DNA from: Metarhizium brunneum
Taxonomy: Eukaryota > Ascomycota > Sordariomycetes > Hypocreales > Clavicipitaceae
Reading direction: 5' to 3'
DNA: 64,000 nt
Assembly (NCBI RefSeq): GCF_013426205.1
Contig: NC_089424.1
Coordinates: 1,054,001-1,118,000, forward strand
In this document: piece after piece, positions 22,461-32,141 of the stretch
How the letters are laid out: the number at the start of each line of letters is the position of its first letter
How positions within the stretch are numbered: position 1 is the stretch's first letter
Position numbers and translations under genes: made by a program
Notes under the pieces: model-generated
The model's database searches: none
What the model saw: the letters and a program-made list of their open reading frames with translations, nothing else
Told to the model about the DNA's origin: nothing

Positions 22461-25400
22461 CTATACAAACACCGAGACCCTGCCGTTGCCGGCCGCCACC
22501 GCTCGAATCCTCGACCCAATCTCCAACGGACTGCCCTCGCTAATCATAAAGTGGCCCTTGTCCTCGTCCTCGTCCACCCTGACGCCCAGGATCTTGTAGA
22601 TATTCCGGCTCACCAGGTCCAGCGCCGACTTCTCCGTAAACCTCCCGTTGCCGTTTCTATATGCGGTGCCTGCTTCAAAGCCCAGGTCACGCACGTACCA
22701 GTCCTCCGGCAAGCCCACGGCGACCGTGACGCCGGCCGTCACGAGCCAATCCGCCGCCGTTCCATTGGTAAGCGGCGCGCCGGAGAGCGCGCGTCTCTGG
22801 TCCCACGTCTGGGGCATGGGCTGCAGAGGCTGGAGGATGACGCCGACAGACGCCGCGGCCAGTTCTGCGGCCACGAGATAGGACTCTGCGCCGCCCATGA
22901 CGGCCATGTTGATCTTGGACTTGAGCGCCCCCTCGACCTCGGACTTGATGCGGAGAGCAGAGGCAATTCCGTCGGCAGAGTTGATGGTCAGCGCGAGAAC
23001 GAGGTTGCCGGAAACGACCCTCTTCAGGTACGCCGCCTCGGAGTATGCCTCGGGCTCCTCGTCAGACTTGCCCGCGTCCAGGAGCTTCTTGCGCAGCGCG
23101 CCAAAGGCTTCGCTGTAGCTCTTGCCGTCCGTGCGGGCATTCAGGTCCAGGGTGTAGTGAACGGCGGCGTCCTCTGCAAACACGGCGCCCTTTTCGAGGC
23201 TTGTGAGCGCAGAAGTCGTAAAGCCGACGCTGGTGCCGTGGTGCGTCTTCAGACCGTTAAACTTGGGTGCGGAAATGGCCCGGGTCACGCCATATCTTGC
23301 GCCGACACGAAGCTTCTTGTTATCAAGCTGGAGGCCGTCGACGGCACGGGTGAACTTTTCTTTGGTGTCGCCGTTGTCTGTCGAGTCTTCGGCATCGATG
23401 GCGTTGAGCCCAATGGTGCCGCCGACGCCGGTGAAGGAGTGAGTGAGGTAGCCGTTGTTGAGCTGGACAACCTTTACGCCGGCAGCGGTGGCGGCTTCGA
23501 ATTCAGACGTGCAAGTCCCGATGCAGGTGATCTTTCCCTCGGATACGGCGACATTGGATGCTTCGCCGCCGGTATTATACGCGTCGTCGCCGGAGAGGAG
23601 AACCTTGGTGACCCCTTTGAACAGAGCATCAGCGACCTGCGTCGGCTCAGACACAATGTCGGCGAGAGTGGCATCAGGGCCAATGGGGCCTTGGATCGGC
23701 TTGTCTAGGTACACAGGCGCCGTAAACTGGGCGGTACCATCAATCCAAACTTGCACGGGCGTGGCTCCGACGCTGAGAGGGTCGCTGTCCCAGACCACGA
23801 CGTCGGCATCGTATCCAGGCTTGACTTTGCCCAAGCGCTGGCCCATGCCCAATTCATCCGCCGGGGCAGTTGTGACACTGGCGAGAGCAGCGTGATACGG
23901 CAACCCGTAGTGGTAGGCCTTGGCGGCTTCAAAGAGGACGTGCTGCGCATTGAGAACGGGATTGTCGCTCACGTACACGGGTGTCAGTCCCTCTTGGTAC
24001 AAGATCTTGCCGGCAAACTCGGAGCCAACATATGCCTCCATCTTGTAGTACATGTTGTCGGCGAAGAGGGCCGAAGCAGGCGGTCGGCCACCCCAGGTGC
24101 GCTTCAAGATCTGCTCAACCCATTAGTACTTTTTTCTCTTCATCGTTGGCGCCAACAGGCATTTGTCCACAATCCTGGGCCGCGGTACATGAGGTTGAGC
24201 AAATCATCATTGTCTTGGATTTTGATTAAAAAAAACAGAGCGGGTGTAGGTACTTGCCTCGGGAACAAGAAAAGTCTGGTGAGCATGGTGAAAGGTCCGC
24301 ACAGCAAATTTGAACTCATTGGTATGGTCGACCATGGCTTCCAAATCGGGCACAGTATAGCAATGAGTGTTGATGTGAACTTGGCCGCGCATCGCAGCGC
24401 CCAGAGACTCCCACGCAAGCTCTTCCGGGAGATAGCTATCCATGTTGTCAACGCCCACAGCGTCTGCCTTGTCGCACCAGTCATCCTGCCTTTGGACCAA
24501 GTCGCGCGCCTTCTCAAATGCGCGGCGGAACTCGAAGCTTTCGCCCAAGCGGCTTGTCATGCGGCCACCGGAGGAGAATGACTGCTTCGGATTCTCACCA
24601 CATGCCATCTTCATGTAACGCCAGTGACGCTCAGGGTCGGCCAGCATGTCTGCCGCACTGAACTCGTTGCGGCCCTCCTTTTTGCCAACGGCATGTTTGA
24701 TCAAATAAGCCTCGCCACCAATATTGTTGCTCGATCCCGGCAAGATGAGCGAAGTGGTCACACCCCCGGATTTGATCACCTCGATCTGGGGGTCAAAGAC
24801 GTAGAGCCCGTCGATGGCACGGGTCCAGGGCGTAACGGGGCTGGAGAACTCATTGCCATCAGAGTTGCCGCGCAGCCCAGGCATGGAGTAGACGCCCGCA
24901 TGGCTGTGCATGTCAATGATGCCACTTGTGAGTAGTCGACCCTCTGCATTGTAAAACTGAGTATCCCGAGGCAGCGAGCCCAGCGAGATATGCCGCTCGA
25001 CCTTTTTGATGAGGCCGTACTCCAAGTAGACGTCACCCTTGGTCCACCCCCAGCCCTTACCCGCCCGGGCATCCTCGTTGCTGGTGCCCTCGACAGGCTC
25101 GCCGATCCAAATAGTAGCATTCTGGATGAGCGTGGGCTTGCCGCCGTCGACGAACCTTGCGCTCTTGTCGCGACCCGAGCCTATGGGGTCCCGCGGCTTG
25201 TGCCGCAGCGTCTTGCACGTGGCCAGATTCTCGTTCAGCTTTTCGGCAGAGAGCTTGACGGAATGGCGGTTGGAGCGCCGGATCTGCTTCCACTGCGCCA
25301 GGACAAGGAGCGACAAGCATGCGAGAGCGAAAAACTTGATGGCTCTGCTGCGACGAAGGCCGCGTCGGCGCCGAGCCCGGCAGCCATTGTTGCCAAGAGG

Positions 25401-25472
25401 AAGGTGCGACTCGGCCGAGGCCTGCGGGGGCGAGTACGGCGCGTAGGGAGGAAGGCGACTTTTTTCGTCCAT
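22461..25472 (-). CDS. Membrane-anchored amidohydrolase (CE9-like)
   Basis: There are two exons, 25472-24258 and 24110-22461, joined across a 147-nt intron, giving 954 residues. The intron starts GCAAGT and ends GAGCAG, so it is a GC-AG intron with a branch-like CTAAT near its end. Splicing turns FLVPE + ILKRTWGG into the continuous sequence expected of the family. A proline-rich cytosolic tail and a basic stretch precede one hydrophobic helix at about residues 45-60, so the enzyme is a type II membrane protein. The amidohydrolase metal motif GIIDMHSHAGV is near residue 185, followed by INTHCY, FHHAHQ and the metal-associated GYDADVVVWD. Relatives in fungi are annotated as amidohydrolase or carbohydrate esterase family 9 (GlcNAc-6-P deacetylase-like). 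The substrate is not known. The second half repeats the beta-sandwich part (GKITCIG). Confidence 0.82.
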
Positions 25473-26113
25473 CGCTATGTCAGCTTTGGTGTCTAAAGCC
25501 GGGATGCGAATATGAAATAGTAAAGGCTCGATGAATGAGGCCGTTGCTCATGTCAATGACGTGAGACGACGCGACAACCGTCTGGTGTTTTGGCACACAG
25601 AGGCATGGATGGCCCCACAGGAGCTTCCGAGCCGTCGAGCTGGCCAGGCAACTTTGAGCGGGCGAGAGGCACTAACAGCAACGGGGTGCTGTACCCGGCG
25701 TCTTGTTGCCCAACATTCCGCTTCAACTGGTAGGCGGCCTACCCTATAGAGTGTCGGTCCTTGGCAGAAACAGTCAATCCATCATGACGGAGCAGCCCGA
25801 CGGCAGCCTCACATCTCCAAGCGGCTGGACGACGCACGCCCGATGCTTGCGACCGATGGCCCGAAGGACCCTGCTTGACGTTGACAGGTTCCGTCTGTAG
25901 CCGAATACGCGCATATCGGACTACTAATTGTTATACTATTTCGTGCAGCTGCGCCTGCCGTGTGGAGCATCGCCGTGAGGCCAAGTGTGCTGTGGAGGGC
26001 GACGTGCATCAAGACATGGCGTGTTCCTGCCGCCTTGCGAGATTTACATTGACTCTTGCCATGAAGACGGCTTCTTAGACCTGACCAACCCGTTGCTCGG
26101 CTCTCTTGAAAGG
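25473..26113. other. Divergent spacer, amidohydrolase and small secreted protein
   Basis: This spacer lies between the amidohydrolase start and the TATA box of the small secreted-protein gene. No other gene is recognised. Confidence 0.35.
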
Positions 26114-26120
26114 TATAAAA
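26114..26120 (+). promoter_or_regulatory. TATA box of the small secreted-protein gene
   Basis: TATAAAA lies 91 bases before the ATG at 26211. It is followed by an A/C-rich leader (caacaaacatcatcccaaa) typical of strongly expressed fungal genes. Confidence 0.6.
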
Positions 26121-26210
26121 GGGACGAGATTTCCAGCCCAGCTAACATATCTGCCTCAAAGTAATCATTCCTCAATTCCACTCACAATCGTCAACAAACA
26201 TCATCCCAAA

Positions 26211-26469
26211 ATGCGAGCCACCGCTTTCCTCGTTACCGTCTTTGCCGGCTTGTGCCTGGCCCATCCGCTTGCAGACGCGCCTGGCAATGAGTGTCCTCCA
26301 ATGGTTGTAAGTACCACCGCCCTTTGGGTGCTTTTTGAAAACCGTGTCAGGCGTTGTGGTTAACATGTGCATGACAACGAAGGCCTGTTCGCGAGTTATG
26401 GGCTGCACATATTGGGATGATGATGGCTGTCTTTACTGCAAGTCGACATGCCAAGTTGGGTCAAGTTGA
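26211..26469 (+). CDS. Small secreted cysteine-rich protein, 60 residues
   Basis: This short two-exon gene is 26211-26306 and 26383-26469, with a 76-nt intron opening GTAAGT. The product begins with a signal peptide (MRATAFLVTVFAGLCLA) and a mature part of about 40 residues. The mature part has six cysteines in the pattern C-x5-C-x5-C-x7-C-x2-C-x3-C and an acidic WDDDGC core. The size and cysteine density are like small secreted effectors or defensin-like peptides. I do not recognise a family and assign no function. The TATA box, leader, signal peptide and splice sites all agree. The 3' splice site (ACGAAG) is the least certain part. Confidence 0.62.
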
Positions 26470-27132
26470 TGCGACGATTCGCAGCTCCAATGCCAGGTGG
26501 TAAAATAGCTGCCTGTACGCCAGACCATGTGATCTGCTGGGGATTATGGGGAGACACGGAACTTGTATATTGCTATTCTTTACCAATGGGACAAACAAGT
26601 ACCTGAGAATATATATCTTGGCAATCTGGTGTTGGATGTGTGAATGCCGAGGCACGTGTGATGTCCCTAGCGGATCGCGACAAGTACAAAAATGCTCCGA
26701 GAATGATGGAATAAATTTGTAACGGCACGAGAAGAGTATGTCTATGGAGACGATGCAGTTCCCAGCGTTTTCCTAAGACTGCACACATGCTGGCTCGAAC
26801 GGAGTGGGATGCAACCGTGAGTGGTACTTTAATCGCAGCGGCTGCTATTAGACACTAGTGAATGAGGAGATGTATGATGCAACAAAGGTGTTAAATTGGA
26901 AAAAATACAAGTAGAATTAATGGGATGCGGTGTTATGGTTGCAGGGGTGGCAAAAATGAACCGCCCCCCAGATCATAAACAATTCGCCATCAATTAATCA
27001 GGTCCACGCTCCATTATTTTTCCTTCGGTACGTTGCTGCTATTTTGGGAACTGACATCTGCCAATTACCTCCGGACGGGGTAGTTGACCATGGATTGGAA
27101 TTCTTTGGGAGGTGGGCGAAAAAAAGAAAGAA
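26470..27132. other. Intergenic region upstream of the tRNA
   Basis: Moderately AT-rich DNA. No coding region or repeat is recognised. Confidence 0.35.
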
Positions 27133-27223
27133 TGAGGGACACCGGATTTGAACCGGTAACCTTCGGGAGGTTCAAATTGAAGCTGAACTGGAATCCGACG
27201 CGCTACCGTTGCGCCAGCCCCCC
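27133..27223 (-). tRNA. tRNA-Trp(CCA) with a 19-nt intron
   Basis: The minus strand folds as a full tRNA. The 7-bp acceptor stem GGGGGGC pairs with GTCCCTC (two G-U pairs), with discriminator A at 27133. The D arm is GCGC/GCGC and the anticodon stem is TCGGA with loop TTCCAG. The variable loop has five bases, and the T arm is ACCGG-TTCAAAT-CCGGT. U33 is followed by CCA, giving tryptophan. A 19-nt intron lies after position 37. The mature tRNA is 72 nt. The anticodon stem has an apparent A31-C39 mismatch, unless the intron ends are placed differently. Confidence 0.85.
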
Positions 27224-28149
27224 ATTGGTGATTGAAAGGATGTTATTGACCCATATATAGCAGGCGTGTGGACTTGGCGCATTCTGGATGTTGAAGAGCC
27301 CAGACTCCACCGACAAATTTTCGCATACTACATTGACTCTTGGGTTCGTTGTGAAGAGAACGACCGCTACGTCTTGGCAGCCAATAATGTCCCAATGAGT
27401 TCATTGCAGGTGGCAAAATGATTCTAGCGATTGAACCTGAAGTTCTTCAGAGATAGCGAGTATCTACTGCCGCGCAGGCTTTCTCCCGCGGGTTCCCTGA
27501 ACTTTGGCAGTATTCCTTCCTTGGGTCATTTCACAATTCAGAACAAACAGTCAGCTCGTGAAGCTTCGTCGAAGAAGCCTTGGGCCAGAAGATTCCCTCC
27601 CCGTTGCATAAGTCGAAGTATTCTCCCCAGATGCCAATTCTAATGTTATAAGTCAAAAAACCAATACCCGCGGCTACTGTGTCTTGCAACCTGCGCCGGT
27701 GACTTGTGCTCGCCGTGTCTCATAGATATAGTATGCATATGCAGTTCCGTCAATGCCAGTGTTCAGAGCAGCGGAAGCACGTACACTTGTCGTATAGTAT
27801 TCTTTGCCTTGAGAAATTCCGGATCAGTGTGTAGATGCTGAATCTCTCGCAGAAGACAATCAGATCAGGGGCAGTACACTTGGGGTTTACGCCTGGCCGT
27901 GCCACGCGTCCCACTGACAGTCGAGAACTTCAGATGTTGTTTTCAAAATCTGCTGCTTCTTGTGCCAGGTATCTCGAAGGGGCTATTAGACCTTCAATGG
28001 ACAATGTGCCAGATCGCTCTTTCAACTTCGTGCCATCCCCGAGAAGCAACAGAGAGGATAGCGGAAGTCACCACCCGGCGAAATGTGTGCAAAGGCGCAA
28101 GCCACGAGATGTCGATTATTTGCCGTTGGGGTTTGAATTCAACTATGAG
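27224..28149. other. Intergenic region between tRNA and kinase pseudogene
   Basis: Only short, unrecognised open frames are present (for example 27835-28158 on the plus strand), without protein-like conservation. It is the 3' flank of the kinase pseudogene. Confidence 0.35.
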
Positions 28150-29560
28150 TCATTTTAATAGCTCCGCCGCCGTGACACGCTTATCAGGTACCCAATAAAG
28201 CATTTCCCTTATAAATTCGAGGAATATTTCGGCATGACCATCTTTGCGTATACACCCTGACAGCTCTTGGTCTAGTTTTCACGTCCTGGGTATCAAATCA
28301 ACGTGCACAGAGGCTAATTCGCCAAGTCAACAACGATTGTCACACCGTCCAGATTGCATTCACCATATTTGGCCAAAAACGGCCCACGCTAAAATTCCGC
28401 AACTTGTTATCACAGAGTTTTGCGTGGGGATTCAGGGCTGCCGGTGATCATGCCGGTGTCGCATTCGTCTCTCACGCTCGATAAGTGAAGAAGTTTGTCC
28501 CCAATCAGAGCGGTCATATCCACTAGGTGTTGAGCTGGCGAGTATGATTGGGTTCTTGGCTGGTAAAAGAGAGACTGGCCCGTCAATAGCTGCCAGATCT
28601 AACAACGTCAGCAAAGCCAAATAGACTTGACGCTGTGGACGGTAAGACGTATCATGGCACCAATACTCCACGTGTCAGCGCTATAAGACCAGCCAATACC
28701 GAGGAGAACCTCCGGGGCGCGGTATTCGCTGGGCTGTATAAGGTGAATTAGCGGTTCGCCCCCATCCCTAGGCTGCGCAAGTCCAAAATCTGTAATTTGT
28801 GATATCATATTGCCAAGTCCGTGGAGGACTGGCCCGGTGTCATTGCGGCAGCGGTGCATCATGCGATCCCCGATTTATTTACGGGCCATGTGATGATTAG
28901 CTTGGCCGAAGAGGAAGGTATCAATAGTTGCCTGATCTTCAAGAGCGACCATAATGTTATCAAGGTTCAAATCTAAACACAGGTCCATTCTAGACTGGTG
29001 TTTTCAGAGACGGAGCATACCTGTATGAATAATGTGGGCATGAGTGTGCATGTAATCCGGGCCCGCTGGTAGGATTCGAATATGGGCTTTAAAAATGGCA
29101 GCGACTCGTAGGTTGCGGAGGTCTGATGTGTGACCCATCGTCTAAAAGCTACAGAAGCTCTCTTAAAGGCTTGAATACCAGCATAAGATGCTTATCTCCC
29201 CGGGATGACTCAACTTCATAGTCCGCAATAGCTGTCGCCAGGACGGCGCGTCCCCGGTGACCAAGGCTTGCCGAGAAAAGACGAATATTCAAATCTAATT
29301 CGTGTATCATGTGGTCTTTTAGCGTATTGCAATTTTAAATTTTGATGGAGACGTATTTTCTGGGCCGCGGCAAAGCGCCTCTGGGAAGTGGTTAGCATAT
29401 GGAGGCAGTAATAACGCGTTAGATAGCATACTATGAGTCTTGAAAGAGGGATTAGCCAATATGTACACCTCCGCTTAATATCGTGTGCCAGCCAAATTGT
29501 TGACAAAAGGGGCCGGCACCGGGGGCCGGCCGTTGTTGACGCGAAATACTCCCAGGGCAT
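28150..29560 (-). pseudogene. SRPK-like serine/threonine kinase pseudogene
   Basis: Kinase motifs occur in order on the minus strand but in broken frames. STIWLAHDIK (glycine-loop end) is near 29500, and GDKHLMLVFKPLRELL near 29150-29180 is followed at once by a stop. The catalytic HTDLNLDN is rebuilt across an intron at about 28970-29020. An in-frame TAA follows after HHMARK near 28885. DFGLAQPRDGG, then SEYRAPEVLLG and ADTWSIGAM run to about 28660. An exon starting IWQLLTGQSLFY lies at 28600-28440, and the end LYWVPDKRVTAAELLK stops at 28150. The donor expected after GAM reads ATACGT instead of GTACGT. Stops, frame changes and the lost donor show it is dead. SRPK relatives phosphorylate SR proteins. 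Confidence 0.8.
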
Positions 29561-30379
29561 GCTTAATTCGCAACGGTGGATGCGAAGTTGAGGACGCGGA
29601 AGATGAAAAACAGGAGGAAGAGAAGGAAGCGGAGTTGAACGATTTCGCATGGGCGTTGGTAACACGACGGGCCGTGGTGAGCTGCCAATCGTTGGCCATT
29701 GTTTGCTACCCTGGCGGGTATGCTGTGAATTTGAAATTGTGATTTTGGTTTCGAGCACCAGTCGTGAGTACTATTGACTCTCGTGTTCTGACAGTCACGT
29801 GTGTGGAATGTTTGGGGTCATTGAAGAAGTGACATAGAAGTGAAGAACAGCCAGATTCCGCCATATTACTTTTTAGTCCCGAGTTATTACCGAATAGAGA
29901 TTTGGAATTGCTTAAAAGCGCCGGCGGCGTATGAGCTGCGTGTGCTGTCAAAAGGATGCCTTTATTAATGAGCTAGCCGCGTCTTTGCTGTTGGCGACAA
30001 AGAAGATCACGTCACAGAACCCTAACCCTAAGCACACTCTGGCCGTCCTTGCCGCAGGCCATCCGATGCTCCCCGGCTCGTGAGGATTGATCTCGATTCC
30101 AGCGGGGGCGTGGCTTCGTGGACGGAAATCATGGATCCATAGAGAACCGTGAAAGTTGCCATCTAGAAAACCACACCAATGTCACCCCGCAGCTGGCTCC
30201 TTGTGCAAGCCTCAAGGGATCATTTTATCCCCTCGGCTGTAGCCCCGCAATTCCCCGCACCATCCATCACGATGCTGGACTCTGGTGCTGCTTGATTCTC
30301 CAATGTTCATCTCATTGCTTTCATCGTCAACCGCCCATCAGAACTTGCGTGCCCTTCACCCGCTCACTCGAAAACCACA
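29561..30379. other. Intergenic region with two telomere-like units
   Basis: This spacer holds AACCCTAACCCTAA at 30019-30032, two telomere-like units, about 350 bases upstream of the glutathione transferase gene. The left part may contain the decayed 5' end of the kinase pseudogene. No intact gene is seen. Confidence 0.4.
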
Positions 30380-31224
30380 ATGTCCGAACCCGACACCAAG
30401 CGCGTCAAGACCGCCAACGAAGCTCCCTATGAGCTCATCTACTGGCCCGGCATTCCGGGGCGTGGCGAGTTTGTCCGCCTTTTATTTGAGGAAGCTGGGG
30501 TTTCGTACACTGATACCGCCAAATCGGGCGGAGATGCTGTCCCGACGGTTCTCAAGCTCATGGCTGCTGACAACAAAGGTGATGACATGAACCCTCCATC
30601 ATTTGCTTGCCCAGCCCTCAAACACGGCGACCTGCGTCTCTCCCAAACACCAAACATTCTCCTCTATCTCGGACCCAAGCTGGGCCTGGCTCCCACCGAA
30701 GGTAATGGCATCTACCACATCAATCAAATAGCTTTGACAATCTTGGACTGTTTCTCCAATGAGGTCCATGACACACACCACCCTGTCGCTTCGTCGGATT
30801 ACTACGAGGCCCAGAAGCCCGAAGCCAAGAGGCGAGCCAAGTCGTTTATTGACGAGCGGCTTCCCAAGTTCCTTGCATATATTCAGCGCGTGCTGGATGG
30901 AAAGGCGAGCGGAGACGGCCCGTGGTTGTACGGCGGGAAGCTGACATATGCCGATTTGGTGCTTTTCCAGGTTTGTTCCCATTCGTAGCGAAAGGCGGCT
31001 TAGAATGAGAGACTGATATAAAACAACAGGGTATTGATGGAACGGAATTCGCCTTCCCCAAGACGATGAAGAAGATGAGAGATTCCGGAAAATACGGCGG
31101 CGTGTTCAAGCTCTACGAGGCTGTCAAGGAACGACCCAATATCAAGGAATATCTTGCCAGTGATCGCCGCTCCCAGTATTCTGACGGTATTTGGAGGCAT
31201 TACCCCGAACTGGAGGAGGACTAG
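30380..31224 (+). CDS. Glutathione S-transferase
   Basis: The exons are 30380-30970 and 31030-31224, with a 59-nt phase 0 intron, giving 261 residues. After a short lysine/threonine-rich leader comes the thioredoxin-like N-domain (YELIYWPGIPGRGEFVRLLFEEAG). Its loop before the glutathione-binding strand has LSQTPNILLYLG in the place of the usual SxxI motif. The alpha-helical C-domain follows, with WLYGGKLTYADLVLFQ just before the splice site. The architecture is closest to sigma/alpha-type fungal GSTs of the YfcG-unrelated group. It probably acts in the cytosol in glutathione conjugation or peroxide detoxification. Exact class and substrates are not visible. Confidence 0.85.
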
Positions 31225-32141
31225 CCGCCTATTGTTGCAGGATGGTGCACACGAGTCCACATGCAAGTCTCTAGACTAGTTGAAAGAATACTTCGAGACC
31301 CGACCGGACGTGCTGTCTTCCCCTTTGGCCATGGTTTGAGAACGGCTCACTGTTCCGCTGGTTCTTTGCATTGTGAATCATGAGGGCGACAACATCCCTG
31401 CCTTCGCCGCCACCCAACACATGGCCAATTTGCCGACAGCCAAGCGTTTGATATGGAGGGAGACCAACCCGATACACATCAAATAAAGTCCTGTCGTTGG
31501 CCGTGTTAATAAAAATTGACACTTGAGATCCATGACTCAACTGTGACATCTACCATTTCCGACAGACCAATTTTCAGGCACGTGTCGCCCATTCATGAAA
31601 TGAGCTTCCTCACTCGCAAGCCACGGCGCAGTGCAGCGCCAGCTGACAGATGATGCCAGTCTTGCGGGTGAAGAGGCCTGCAAGCGAGATAGCCTAGCTG
31701 GTCCATCTATCGGAGCTGTGCCCGGGCAGGCGAGTTGCGGCCAAGGCTACACTGGAGCAGAAATAACATTGAATGGAGGACATTTGAAGGCTTGGGTGCA
31801 AAAGTTTGTGACCGTTGACGTTGCCAGTCTAATCCTGTTTTGGAAAGCGCAGCCCCGCCACGTCTGTCAACTAGGCGTCATCAATAAACGCCAACTAGCG
31901 TGACGTCAAAGACGAAGCATCCTCCAACATTGAGCATTGAACACTGGGCCTCTTTAAATGGGCTCATCGCCGCATCGACAAGTCCAGCCTGGCCTAGCCA
32001 CGCTTGTCGAAGCAGCATTTTAAGACATCTGGGGCATGATTTAGTTCGACTGTAACTTCTTGCGTTGTAGCGTTGTCAACTTGTCAATATCTCAACAATC
32101 TCGCTCCTACCGAGCAAGGCTCCCAGGCGCAGGTAGTCACC
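31225..32141. other. Intergenic region upstream of the HAM1-like gene
   Basis: No coding region is recognised. The open frame of the next gene extends a little upstream of 32142, but that extension lacks a good start context. Confidence 0.4.

Noticed and set aside
22419..23708. 429-residue plus-strand frame opposite the amidohydrolase
   Set aside because: No motif; the minus strand encodes a continuous amidohydrolase with metal-binding residues.
27835..28198. Plus-strand frames opposite the kinase pseudogene end
   Set aside because: They mirror the minus-strand kinase C-terminus and have no motif.
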